A stretch of DNA of 64,000 nucleotides from an uncultured Eubacterium sp. (GTDB lineage Bacteria; Bacillota; Clostridia; Lachnospirales; Lachnospiraceae). The stretch is from assembly GCA_910584065.1 (NCBI GenBank), contig CAJTZN010000016.1:1-64000 (forward strand), written 5' to 3'. Every line of letters starts with the position of its first letter. The first letter of the stretch is position 1. Shown here piece by piece: positions 7,091 to 16,197 of this stretch. The position numbers and the translations under genes are program-made. The notes beneath the pieces are model-generated. The model had not been told where the DNA came from and ran no database searches. It was given only the letters and a program-made list of their open reading frames with translations.

Positions 7091-7957
7091 TTAGCATTTG
7101 ATGATCATGTCTACCCGTTTCCCTGTGATATACAGGGGAAGTATGTAAAAACCATCGGTATCCGATATACCCGAATCAAAAAGGAACTCAGGTGGCAGCA
7201 TGTCGATCGCTGTATCCTGGTAACTGAGCTCGGTAGCATGGAGTCCGTTGATGCAGTTTGTAAATTCGCCTACGGAATCCAGGGCGTCTTCGTCGGGCCG
7301 CTCAAAATATTCACCGGCGTAGCCGTCCGCTATGGTGAGGATGGCGCTGTCATTACTGGCAAAACCGAGGAACCCTTCGCATGCCCCCGTGGTTTTTTGG
7401 TAAGCGATGTATCTGGCAGAATACCCAGTCGTTTTTTCGGCAGTTTCAATGCGGATATAAGGACTGACGAACCGCACAATGTTTCGGAGCGCGAGGGACA
7501 TGAGCGAGAAATACGCATCCTTCTCCGTTGTTACGAAGGAGGGCAGGAGCCGGTCAAAGTCGCCGCACTTGATCGCTTCGAGCGCGGTATGGGACAGGCC
7601 GTTATCCCTTTGGAACTCCGCTACAAGTTGATGGATCGTTTCGAGGTCCATGATCCTGTTTTCATCCAGTGCCTGTATGAAGATCAGATAGGGACTTCCC
7701 TGAAGCTTCAAGAGGTATGAAACATCGGCATCGGTCAGGTATCCGTTTTCAATCGCCAGATCACCGAAACGCTTGTCAGTCTGCATTTGAAGCTGGTTGA
7801 GCTCGTTCGCCTGTGATCGGGTGAGAAGCCCCTCCGCCTCAGCAATCAGACCAAGTTTGACACGATTTGCTCTCATGTATTCCATACAGGACGTAAATTG
7901 GTCTTTGGTAATTTCCCCTTTTTTAAGAAGATAATTCCCAAAAAACTGACTAAACAT
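7091..7957 (-). CDS. CheX/CheC-like phosphatase with N-terminal extension
   Basis: This 288-residue protein has two parts. Residues about 145-288 form a CheX-type domain with the active-site helix E231-F-T-N234-C-I-N-G, matching the ExxN motif used to strip phosphate from CheY. Residues 5-90 hold two short repeats of the type G-x-x-L-L-x-x-G-x-(I/L)-T, each followed by a R/K-(F/L)-G-x-(L/I)-A motif. These resemble the N-terminal MshEN/GspE-like helical module seen in type II and IV secretion ATPases, some of which bind c-di-GMP. It is transcribed before the CheY-like gene, so it probably acts on that protein. The MshEN-like reading is inference; the CheX part is secure. Confidence 0.8.
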   Translation of the reverse strand: MFSQFFGNYLLKKGEITKDQFTSCMEYMRANRVKLGLIAEAEGLLTRSQANELNQLQMQTDKRFGDLAIENGYLTDADVSYLLKLQGSPYLIFIQALDENRIMDLETIHQLVAEFQRDNGLSHTALEAIKCGDFDRLLPSFVTTEKDAYFSLMSLALRNIVRFVSPYIRIETAEKTTGYSARYIAYQKTTGACEGFLGFASNDSAILTIADGYAGEYFERPDEDALDSVGEFTNCINGLHATELSYQDTAIDMLPPEFLFDSGISDTDGFYILPLYITGKRVDMIIKC

Positions 7958-7994
7958 AAACGTAATTCTCCTTTAATTATTATAAAATTTCACA

Positions 7995-8023
7995 TTGTAA
8001 AAATCTTAATTTTATTATACTAT
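7995..8023 (+). promoter_or_regulatory. Probable aroC promoter
   Basis: TTGTAA (7995-8000) followed by TACTAT at 17 bases (8018-8023) or TATACT at 15 bases (8016-8021). It lies in the divergent region between the CheX-like gene and aroC. Confidence 0.45.
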
Positions 8024-8093
8024 AGAAAAAGAAAAAAAGAAAGAGATGGCTGAAAAATTTTTCTTTCAGTTTAGCGGCATGGAGGCGAAAAGA

Positions 8094-9209
8094 ATGGCAG
8101 GTTCAGTATACGGAGAGATATTTACGATTTCCACATGGGGGGAATCTCACGGAAGAGGGGTCGGTGTGGTCGTTGACGGCTGCCCGGCCGGGATCCGTCT
8201 GTGCGAGGCGGATGTACAGCAGTTTTTAGACCGGCGCAGACCCGGCGTGACAAAATACGCCACGCCAAGGAAAGAGGGGGATCAGGTGGAGATCCTCTCG
8301 GGCGTATTTGAGGGGAAAACGACAGGTACCCCGATTTCCATGATGGTTTTTAATACGTCCCAGCGGTCGGGGGATTACTCGGAGATCGCATCTTACTACC
8401 GGCCGGGGCATGCCGATTATACATTTGACGCAAAGTACGGATTCCGGGATTACCGGGGCGGCGGGAGAAGCTCCGGCCGGGAAACGATCGGCCGCGTTGC
8501 CGGCGGGGCCGTGGCGATGAAAATACTTGCGGAGCTGGGGATCGAGGTCTATGCCTATGTGAAGTCGATCGGGGAGATCCAAATCGACTACGGCCGGATG
8601 TCGCGTGAAAATATAGAGAAAAGCCCGCTCAGGATGCCGGATCTGGACGCTTCGGAGCGGGCGGAGGAATATTTGGACACCTGTATGAAGGAACACGATT
8701 CGGCGGGGGGTGTGATCGAGTGTGTCGTAAACGGGATGCCGGCGGGGGTCGGTGAGCCGGTGTTCGGCAAACTGGATGCGGCGCTGGCGCAGGCCGTGAT
8801 GTCGATTGGTGCGGTGAAGGGCGTGGAGATCGGCGACGGGTTTGCGGCGGCAGGCGCGCGCGGGTCCCAGAATAACGATGCGTTCCACATCGGGGAGTCC
8901 GGGGAGCCTGAGACGGTGACGAACCATGCAGGGGGCATTTTGGGAGGAATGAGCGACGGGAACCAGATCGTACTGCGGGCGGCCTTTAAACCGACGCCGT
9001 CTATTTTTTCCGAGCAGCAGACGGTGAATCGGTCCGGGGAGGAGATTGGCGTGCGCATAAAAGGCCGTCACGATCCGGTGATCGTACCACGCGCGGTGGC
9101 AGTCGTGGAGGCGATGACGGCACTGGCGCTGGTAGACCGGCTCTTTGTGGGGATGACGGCGCGAATCGACCGGATCGCGGAATTTTATCAGAAGGTAAGA
9201 GAGGATTGA
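8094..9209 (+). CDS. aroC: Chorismate synthase
   Basis: This enzyme converts EPSP to chorismate, the last step of the shikimate pathway, using reduced FMN. I place the start at ATG 8094 behind GGAGG (8081-8085), giving 371 residues beginning M-A-G-S-V-Y-G-E. An upstream ATG at 8046 would add 16 residues with no match to the family. Signature segments are present: G-E-S-H-G-R-G near the N-terminus, R-P-G-H-A-D-Y-T, and R-G-G-G-R-S-S-G-R-E-T. Only 7 bases separate it from the protein kinase gene downstream, so the two share a transcript. No other aro gene is nearby. Confidence 0.96.
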   Translation: MAGSVYGEIFTISTWGESHGRGVGVVVDGCPAGIRLCEADVQQFLDRRRPGVTKYATPRKEGDQVEILSGVFEGKTTGTPISMMVFNTSQRSGDYSEIASYYRPGHADYTFDAKYGFRDYRGGGRSSGRETIGRVAGGAVAMKILAELGIEVYAYVKSIGEIQIDYGRMSRENIEKSPLRMPDLDASERAEEYLDTCMKEHDSAGGVIECVVNGMPAGVGEPVFGKLDAALAQAVMSIGAVKGVEIGDGFAAAGARGSQNNDAFHIGESGEPETVTNHAGGILGGMSDGNQIVLRAAFKPTPSIFSEQQTVNRSGEEIGVRIKGRHDPVIVPRAVAVVEAMTALALVDRLFVGMTARIDRIAEFYQKVRED

Positions 9210-9216
9210 TCCCAGT

Positions 9217-10839
9217 ATGTACATCAATGGCTATAATTTATGTATTGGATGCATGCGGCCGCTGGATGCGGGTGGGGAATGTTCTTTTTGCGGACTGAAA
9301 CAGGAGGAATATACTCCGATCCCGCGCTGCCTGTCGCCGGGAACAGAACTTGCCGGCAGGTACGTGACGGGGAGAGTGCTCGGGGAAGGCAGTTTTGGGA
9401 TCACTTATATGGGGTGGGATACATATATGGATATTCCGGTGGCGGTCAAAGAATATTTTCCATGTGACATGGTTAGCCGCGACGTTATATGCGGTTCGAA
9501 TAACAGCGTGTATTTATATGAAAATGAAAAGAAGCATGATTACAATTTATATTTAAAAAAATTCTGGGGTGAAGCTAAATGTTTATCACGATTCAACCAG
9601 GTGGAGGGGATTGTTTCTGTCCGGGATTTTTTTTATGAGAATAATACCGCTTATCTCGTTATGCAGTATGTAGACGGCATCAGTGTGAAAAAATATGTGG
9701 CGGAGAATGGGAAAATACCGGCTTCCCAGGTATTGGAACAGATTCGTCCCGTTCTGCTCGCGCTGGAGCAGGTACATAATACAGGTATTGTCCACCGTGA
9801 TATTAGTCCGGATAATCTGATGATCAAGGAGGACGGAAGGTTTGTGCTGATTGATTTTGGCGCGGCGCGTATGCGGAATATCGATACTACGAAAACGATG
9901 ACGGTCATGTTCAAACGCGGCTTTTCTCCGGAGGAACAGTATCGCTGCAAAGGAAAGTGGGGACCATATACGGATGTGTATTCGATCTGTGCTACGATAT
10001 ATTTTATGATGACAGGATCGTCGCCGGTGGATTCGGTCATCCGGGCGCTTGGGGATGAGATGCCGTCGCTTGTGTCCATGAAGGAACTGGATATTCCGGT
10101 GAGACAGAGGAAGGCTGTTATGAAAGGCCTGGCTGTGGCGGCGAAGAACCGTTGGCAGGATATCGGGGAATTGTACGAGGCGCTGTTTGAACAGGGAGAG
10201 GGAGAAGGAGGCCGCCGCGGCCGGCTGCGGGGAATGGAACGCGGAAAATGGGGAAGGGGAAAGCGGATAACGGCCATCGCTCTCTGTATGGTCCTTTTTG
10301 CTGTGAGTATTTATTTTGTATGGAAAAATGCGGGAGGAGAGCCGAATGACCATATAGCGGCAGATCAGACAGAACCGATGGTGTCTGGGACACCGTTGGA
10401 AACTGGAACCGTGGAGGGAGCAGGATCGGGACTGGCAGATACTGAGGCGGAGGCGGCAGAGAACAGCCAGCCGCCCTTAACCGCGAATAGCGGGGAGAGA
10501 ACTGGAAGGGTGAAAATTCCGAAGCTGGTTGGACTGAATGATCATGAGGCGAAAGAGCGGTTGGAACAAAAGGGATTGAAGTGTAAGATTAAGCAGGTGG
10601 AGCGGAGTGAGAAAAAAGGGACTGTCGTGGCGCAGAGTATCCGGGCAGGGAAAAAGGTGACGGGGGGGACGAAAGTTACGGTCACTGTCAGCAGCGGAAC
10701 GAAACCGGTTTCGACACCAAAGGCAACAATGCTCCCAAAGAAGACATCGTCCCCAAAGGCGGAGGATAAGAAGAAACCGGCGGGCAGCGAGGGGGAACAG
10801 CCGGGGAAGAAAGGGGATTTTGCCGGAGTGATCCAGTAA
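9217..10839 (+). CDS. Membrane Ser/Thr protein kinase with zinc ribbon and PASTA domain
   Basis: This 540-residue Hanks-type kinase has an N-terminal four-cysteine ribbon (C9-x2-C12...C22-x2-C25), then the kinase domain (about 50-325). The glycine loop is G-E-G-S-F-G, with Lys78 in VAVKEYFP, Glu119, HRD at 193-195 and DFG at 213-215, so it should be active. The catalytic loop reads HRDISPDN rather than HRDLKPEN, a variant common in Clostridia. A transmembrane helix (351-369) separates it from an extracellular PASTA domain (about 432-495) of the type that senses muropeptides or lipid II. The tail is Lys/Pro/Ser-rich. Following aroC by 7 bases and preceding four secreted LRR protein genes, it may be linked to envelope sensing. 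Confidence 0.9.
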   Translation: MYINGYNLCIGCMRPLDAGGECSFCGLKQEEYTPIPRCLSPGTELAGRYVTGRVLGEGSFGITYMGWDTYMDIPVAVKEYFPCDMVSRDVICGSNNSVYLYENEKKHDYNLYLKKFWGEAKCLSRFNQVEGIVSVRDFFYENNTAYLVMQYVDGISVKKYVAENGKIPASQVLEQIRPVLLALEQVHNTGIVHRDISPDNLMIKEDGRFVLIDFGAARMRNIDTTKTMTVMFKRGFSPEEQYRCKGKWGPYTDVYSICATIYFMMTGSSPVDSVIRALGDEMPSLVSMKELDIPVRQRKAVMKGLAVAAKNRWQDIGELYEALFEQGEGEGGRRGRLRGMERGKWGRGKRITAIALCMVLFAVSIYFVWKNAGGEPNDHIAADQTEPMVSGTPLETGTVEGAGSGLADTEAEAAENSQPPLTANSGERTGRVKIPKLVGLNDHEAKERLEQKGLKCKIKQVERSEKKGTVVAQSIRAGKKVTGGTKVTVTVSSGTKPVSTPKATMLPKKTSSPKAEDKKKPAGSEGEQPGKKGDFAGVIQ

Positions 10840-10863
10840 GGGATGCAAAAAGGGATCCGGAAA

Positions 10864-10906
10864 GTGAAAAAAACGGAAAAAATTTTGAAAGAAACCGCGG
10901 TATACT
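10864..10906 (+). promoter_or_regulatory. A-rich promoter element (copy 1)
   Basis: GTGAAAAAAACGGAAAAAATT (10864-10884), then 16 bases, then TATACT (10901-10906). Nearly the same element with nearly the same spacing lies before the LRR gene at 18962. It would allow the HTH-like gene to be transcribed separately from the kinase. Confidence 0.5.
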
Positions 10907-10965
10907 AAACGGGAATTCATAACTTATGGGGAGGGATGTAAGCCAGAACATAGAGGAGGATCGTT

Positions 10966-12393
10966 ATGAAAAAGAGCAGTGCTTTGGGGGAACAGAATTT
11001 TTACCATATCATTGAACAAAAATTAAGGGAAGGTGCGTTTATGCGCTTTGACCTTTTTATGATCCGACGTATGGGGTATGACATAAAGGGCAGTGAAGAG
11101 GAGCGCAAGCAGATACGGAAAGATGCGTATCATTCTTTTTTACATCGCATTGTGAACGAGAGGCCGGCTTCTCTTCCGACAATCCGCAGATGGTTTGGTA
11201 TCCACGGTTTCAAGGCGCCCTCGCGGGAGCAGATTTTCCGGATTGCATTTTCTCTCCAGCTCGATGTGGAAGAGACGAAGAGGTATCTGACAGAGGGGGT
11301 CCGCGAGCCTTCCTTTCAGATCAATGATTATTCGGAGATTATCGCGATGTACTGCCTGGAAAATAAACGGGATCATACGGGGTACAGAAGTATGGTCGAA
11401 CAGTATGAGGCAAGCCTTGAAAGGCAGCAGGAAATTTCAAGGGAGTCAAATACGCAGTGGCTGTTCCGGCAGTTTGAATTTGTGAAGGAGTATTCGGAGG
11501 AGCAGTTTATGCACTGGATGTGGAAAAATGCAAAACTCTTTAAGGGGTACAGCCTGACTGTTCAGGAATTTCTGAATAAATACCGTGAACAGGTCGTGGG
11601 GTATATGAAGGAGGATGTTAAAAAGCGTTTGGATCTGCTTTTATCAGAGACGGGGTACGAGGCTTGGAAAAAGAAACGGCTTCGTGTGCCGGAAGAAAGG
11701 GAGGGGGAATTGATCAAGAAATATATGAAATGGAATGCAAGGGCAAAGAAACAGGAAATACCGGAGCATTTGAGCAAGAATATATTGGAACTGGCCAGAC
11801 TGGCTTATTCGCAGAGTGGATTAAATTCAAAACTGCTTTCTGAATTGTTTGAGATCCATGAAACGCGGGCGCCGTATTCTTTTGTTCTGCCGGAGCATAC
11901 GGTACATGCCGTATCGGGAAAATACTTATCAGACCTGTTCCATATTCCTGACCGGAACGAGATGCGGATCCATACAAAACAGGCGATCCAGGAGCTAAAA
12001 AAGCGGGAAGAGGGGGAACCGTGCCCTCAGTATGTGTGTGATATGATCAATGAGTTTGGCAGGAGTGATATTGGCATTGCGGATGCAGGTGAGGCGCTGG
12101 CGTGGCTAGAGGAATTCGACAATGAGGGAAAACGCCGGCGGCTCATTGTAAAGAGGGAAGATCTTCTGCCCATGATCCTGTATGTGGCGCAGCAGCGGTA
12201 TTTGAAGGAAAAGGGCGCATCGTATAACTGCAAGGAGGCACAGAAGATTTTTGCAGACATGGCGAATGCGACGATGATCGCCTGCAATATGCCGCCTCTG
12301 GACGGGAATTACATGTATGACATGATCCTGCTCGCCTGTTTTCAGGAGGATGAGATGTATGGGTACGGGGATGTGATGGAACTGGCTTTTTAG
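10966..12393 (+). CDS. Hypothetical protein with N-terminal HTH-like segment
   Basis: This 475-residue cytosolic protein is one I do not recognise as a family. Residues about 60-110 resemble an XRE/lambda-repressor helix-turn-helix: PTIRRWFGI, then the K-A-P-S-R-E-Q-I-F-R-I-A pattern, then L-x-L-D-V-E-E-T-K-R-Y-L. The remainder is long, helical and rich in Arg, Glu and aromatic residues, with no signal or membrane segment. It lies between the PASTA-type kinase and the secreted LRR cluster, 25 bases before the first LRR gene. A regulatory or kinase-substrate role is possible but is inference. The start at 10966 is supported by GAGGA at 10953-10957. Confidence 0.65.
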   Translation: MKKSSALGEQNFYHIIEQKLREGAFMRFDLFMIRRMGYDIKGSEEERKQIRKDAYHSFLHRIVNERPASLPTIRRWFGIHGFKAPSREQIFRIAFSLQLDVEETKRYLTEGVREPSFQINDYSEIIAMYCLENKRDHTGYRSMVEQYEASLERQQEISRESNTQWLFRQFEFVKEYSEEQFMHWMWKNAKLFKGYSLTVQEFLNKYREQVVGYMKEDVKKRLDLLLSETGYEAWKKKRLRVPEEREGELIKKYMKWNARAKKQEIPEHLSKNILELARLAYSQSGLNSKLLSELFEIHETRAPYSFVLPEHTVHAVSGKYLSDLFHIPDRNEMRIHTKQAIQELKKREEGEPCPQYVCDMINEFGRSDIGIADAGEALAWLEEFDNEGKRRRLIVKREDLLPMILYVAQQRYLKEKGASYNCKEAQKIFADMANATMIACNMPPLDGNYMYDMILLACFQEDEMYGYGDVMELAF

Positions 12394-12418
12394 GCAGTGA
12401 AAGGATGTGTTGTGAGGG

Positions 12419-15400
12419 ATGAGAAGAGGATGGTCTTTTCTTATATTGATATCATATGTTTGTCTGTTGTGTGCGGGGGTATGCCCGGCGGGGGCAGACG
12501 CGGCAGAAGATACATCCGCGGATGCAATGCTTTCCGAAAATCATTCTATGTTTGCAGAAGATTTGGTGCTGCAGCTGGATGAGCAGAACAGGGATGAAAA
12601 GGGAGCGTCATACGGTCTGTTTCATCAGGATGATGGTACATATAGCGCTATTCTTCAGGAAATTGATTTTGCCGGATATGATACAACGCAGGATCATATA
12701 GAGATCCGTGTGCCGGATCTGGTTGTAAAGGATGGGATAGAGTACCGGGTAACGGGAGTCGGGCCGTTGAAGAATGACCGGGACAGAAAATTTAAGATCA
12801 AATTTTATCTGGGGCAATATGCGGAGCAGTATGCCGGATGGGAGGGCAACCCGCTGACGTGCGGACAGGTTTCTTTTTTCGTGCATCCTCAAAATAAATG
12901 TTTCACGGTGGAACAGGGAAGTTTGTTTGATGAACGGAAAGAAACACTGATCGCGTTTTATGATGGGATTTATTCGAATGGCGGGGTGTATGCCGTGCCG
13001 CAGACGGTGAAAAAGATAGGAAGTCACGCTTTTTATGGTACGAAGCTGGAAGAGGTGGTTCTCGGAGATCAGGTTACGGAGATCTTGTACAGGGCATTTG
13101 GCCAGGCACGGATCCGGCGGATCAATTTAAACCAGGTGCAAAGTGTGGGGATGTATGCGTTCGAGCAGTGTGGATTTTTGGAGGAGATCATACTCCCCCA
13201 GGAGGGCGTTTTATTAGGAAACTCCTGTTTTCAACAATGTAATTCCCTGCGGAATGTATATCTGCCGGCGAATACGGAACTGGGCAGCGAGTGTTTTCTT
13301 TCCTGTGAACGGCTGGAGACGGTCATCATGGATGACGGGTGTAAGTTTGTAAACGAAGGGACCGCGGCTGCTTCTTTTTTCGGGTGCAGGAGCCTGAAAG
13401 TTTTTATACTGCCTGACACGCTGGAAGTTTTTTGCTGGAGTACGGTCGGCAGATGTAATCTGCTGAAAAAGTTGTACATACCTTCGCAGTTAAAGGAGAT
13501 CAGGAAGGGATTTCGCGACAGCCAGAGTTACGAGCATGCGGTGACGATTTACAGTGCGGACGCGGAAGGCCCCGGGAAGGCGCATGCACAGGAACATGAT
13601 AATATTACATTCCAAAGTCTGGAAGGACATGTACACGCATGGCAGAAGGTCACTTTTTTTTCAATGGATCACTGGGGCGTTGTAGGAAATTACTGTGCGG
13701 AGTGCGGGTGCGGCGGGGAGATTGAAAAGGTCACATGGAAGGGAGAAGAAGATAAGAAAGAACTTCCGCCGCTTCTCGAGACAGGGACGGGGACATGTCC
13801 GGCGTGTTCGGATCTGGATGATGAAAATAAGGATGAGTTCGGAATCTGTTATGAGCTGGATCAGATAAGACGGACAGCGGGGATTACAGGAGTCAGTCCG
13901 CCGCCGTTCCACGATGGATACTGGTATCCCCCGTCCAAGGTAAAAAAAGAGGGCATTGAGTATACGGTGGAAAGGGTCGGAAACGATGCCTTTTACGGGC
14001 AGCGGGGGCTGGTGCTGCCGGATACTGTAAAAGAACTAAAGATCCGTGAGGATCCCCTGTCTGATGGCCTGGATCTGCTGGTGATCGGGGCCGGGGTGAA
14101 AACGATCCAATCGTATGCCGGACTCCGCAGTGTCGGGAGGATAATGGTTTCCGGGGACAATGCCTGTTTTTACAGTGAAGATAATGTGTTGTATAACAAA
14201 GACAGGACAGAGCAGATCTGTGTGGGGAGATATGGCGTGGATGGCGGAGCTGTCTTTTCTGTTCCACACAGTGTGAAAACAATCGGACCATTAATGAGGT
14301 TTGAGGGCTTTTTGCGAAAAGTGCAGATTTACAACGAGGGAGAGGTATATATAGACAATTCGGCCTTTTTTGGGGAAGATGTGGAGATTGAATACCTGGA
14401 GTGGCAGGAGCCGCTCGATGAAAATAATACCGATCCGGATGGGAGAACGTATCTGCTAAATGAAAATACAAGGACGGCTTCCCTTGCACCGGCGGATCTG
14501 TCCGTTTATGAAGGAGGAAAGTTAACAGCGCCATATAAGGTGCAGAAAAACGGGGTTATATATGTGGTGGACGGCATTAGCCTGGGACAGGTGGAGGTGT
14601 TAAATACCGATAAGGTCATACTGGAGATCGGAAAGCACATCAGCCGCATTGATTTCGGCACACGGGAAACGAGTAAGGTGTACTGTGAAGTGGATTGGGA
14701 AAATCCGTGTTTCCGTCAGGTTTCGGGAACATTAGTATCTGCTTCAAGGGATACCCTGTATCACTTTTACGAGGAGGAACCGGGCGGCACGTACCAATTA
14801 CCGACGCAGGTAGAAAAGATCGCCGCGGGGGCGTTCCGTGGTGCGGGGCTGTCTGCGGTAAAGGGAGGGGAACAGCTGACGGGGATAGGAGATGAGGCTT
14901 TTGCAGGGTGTTGTTATTTAGAGAGTATAAAGCTTGGGAAAGCGGGACTGGAGATCGGTGATCGTGTGTTTTCGGATTGCGTCCGACTGAAAAACATGTA
15001 CCTTCCCAAGGAGGCGACGATAGGCGCTGCGGCATTTCAGAACTGTGGGGCGCTTCAAAGGGTTATCATGGATCAGGAAACCGGGTGGGGCGTGTCGGGG
15101 AACAGTGGAATGGCGGAATGTACGGAGTGCTACGATTATCAGGATTTGGAGGGGCACGACCTGAAGGACGTGACTTTTTTCTGTTTTGAGGATTGGGGAG
15201 TGAAGGGAAAATATTGCAGGGACTGTTGTTGTGGGACAGAGTATGAAGTTGTGTCGTTTGAGAAGGAAGAGGACCGTAACCGGATGCCGGAGCGTTTGTT
15301 ATTTGCGGGTGAAATACCGGAGGTGACAGCGGAGCCGCCGCGCGAGCCGGGGGGAGAAGCAACAGGGATACCGGAAGCACCTGCATCGTATCCGACACAG

Positions 15401-16177
15401 CGTCCAACGAAGCCCTCTGGAGCACCTGCCCCGCAGCCAACAGGAACCCCGGGGGAAATCCTGACGGAAACAGCGGAACCGCCCACGCAGGAGCCGGCGC
15501 AGAGTCCGGCGGAGTTCCCGGAAGCGTCGGTTTCGCCCAAATGGCCTGGCGGAGTGGAAGAGGGAGATGAAAACAGTCTGCTCCTGCAATATACGGAGAA
15601 ATTGGGGGTGACTGGTTTCCGGGTTTCGTCCACAAAGGAAAAAACGGCGAAACTGAACTGGAACAGGAATGTCTATGCAAAATGTTATAAGATTTACCGC
15701 GCCACTTCTAAGACTGGGAATTATAAATTGGTGAAAATGGTAAATCAGTTTCGCGTCAGCTATGTGGATGAAGGTGTTAAGGCGCGGAAAAAATACTTTT
15801 ACAAAATAACAGCGTTAGGGGCCTGGGGAGATAAGCTGGTGGAAGGTGGGGAGAATAAGATCTGTTCCTTTTATACAGCTGGTATCTGCACGCCGAAAAT
15901 ATCGGTAAAGAAAGGGCGGCTGAACCAGATCCGGTATATTGCGATCATGCTGGAGTACTATGAGGGAAAGAATGTAGAGATATATATTTCTCAAAAAAAT
16001 CAAAAGTTCAGGAAGCTGAAGCTGGTATCAAATAGGATAGCTAGATATAAAGGGAAGTTTAAACTTAAATATATGGTGAAGAATCAAAAAATCCGTTTCA
16101 AGGTCAGAACATACTGGAAGATCGGGAAAAAAAGGATCTATAGTAAATTTTCAAAAGTGGCAGGAGTGCGTGTCTGA
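12419..16177 (+). CDS. Secreted BspA-type leucine-rich-repeat protein
   Basis: This 1252-residue protein has a signal peptide (1-29, ending G-A-D-A-A). It contains two blocks of LRR_5/BspA-type repeats (about 185-400 and 770-900), recognisable by I-G-x-x-A-F-x-G/x-C-x-x-L-x-x-(V/I)-x-(L/I)-P units. Each block is followed by a similar module ending in a cysteine cluster: CAECGCGG near residue 426 and CRDCCCGT near residue 932. Both are preceded by (K)VTFF and W-G-V-x-G. A Pro/Thr linker (about 965-1050) leads to a fibronectin-III-like C-terminus with the T-A-K-L-N-W-N pattern. There is no LPXTG anchor. Such proteins usually bind host or plant surfaces. The ribosome site is weak. Confidence 0.85.
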   Translation: MRRGWSFLILISYVCLLCAGVCPAGADAAEDTSADAMLSENHSMFAEDLVLQLDEQNRDEKGASYGLFHQDDGTYSAILQEIDFAGYDTTQDHIEIRVPDLVVKDGIEYRVTGVGPLKNDRDRKFKIKFYLGQYAEQYAGWEGNPLTCGQVSFFVHPQNKCFTVEQGSLFDERKETLIAFYDGIYSNGGVYAVPQTVKKIGSHAFYGTKLEEVVLGDQVTEILYRAFGQARIRRINLNQVQSVGMYAFEQCGFLEEIILPQEGVLLGNSCFQQCNSLRNVYLPANTELGSECFLSCERLETVIMDDGCKFVNEGTAAASFFGCRSLKVFILPDTLEVFCWSTVGRCNLLKKLYIPSQLKEIRKGFRDSQSYEHAVTIYSADAEGPGKAHAQEHDNITFQSLEGHVHAWQKVTFFSMDHWGVVGNYCAECGCGGEIEKVTWKGEEDKKELPPLLETGTGTCPACSDLDDENKDEFGICYELDQIRRTAGITGVSPPPFHDGYWYPPSKVKKEGIEYTVERVGNDAFYGQRGLVLPDTVKELKIREDPLSDGLDLLVIGAGVKTIQSYAGLRSVGRIMVSGDNACFYSEDNVLYNKDRTEQICVGRYGVDGGAVFSVPHSVKTIGPLMRFEGFLRKVQIYNEGEVYIDNSAFFGEDVEIEYLEWQEPLDENNTDPDGRTYLLNENTRTASLAPADLSVYEGGKLTAPYKVQKNGVIYVVDGISLGQVEVLNTDKVILEIGKHISRIDFGTRETSKVYCEVDWENPCFRQVSGTLVSASRDTLYHFYEEEPGGTYQLPTQVEKIAAGAFRGAGLSAVKGGEQLTGIGDEAFAGCCYLESIKLGKAGLEIGDRVFSDCVRLKNMYLPKEATIGAAAFQNCGALQRVIMDQETGWGVSGNSGMAECTECYDYQDLEGHDLKDVTFFCFEDWGVKGKYCRDCCCGTEYEVVSFEKEEDRNRMPERLLFAGEIPEVTAEPPREPGGEATGIPEAPASYPTQRPTKPSGAPAPQPTGTPGEILTETAEPPTQEPAQSPAEFPEASVSPKWPGGVEEGDENSLLLQYTEKLGVTGFRVSSTKEKTAKLNWNRNVYAKCYKIYRATSKTGNYKLVKMVNQFRVSYVDEGVKARKKYFYKITALGAWGDKLVEGGENKICSFYTAGICTPKISVKKGRLNQIRYIAIMLEYYEGKNVEIYISQKNQKFRKLKLVSNRIARYKGKFKLKYMVKNQKIRFKVRTYWKIGKKRIYSKFSKVAGVRV

Positions 16178-16197
16178 ATGACGGAATGGAGATTACT

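Noticed and set aside
8226..9227. Long antisense frames across aroC and similar GC-rich genes
   Set aside because: They lack ribosome sites, have His/Arg-rich composition typical of the complement of GC-rich coding DNA, and overlap a certain gene.
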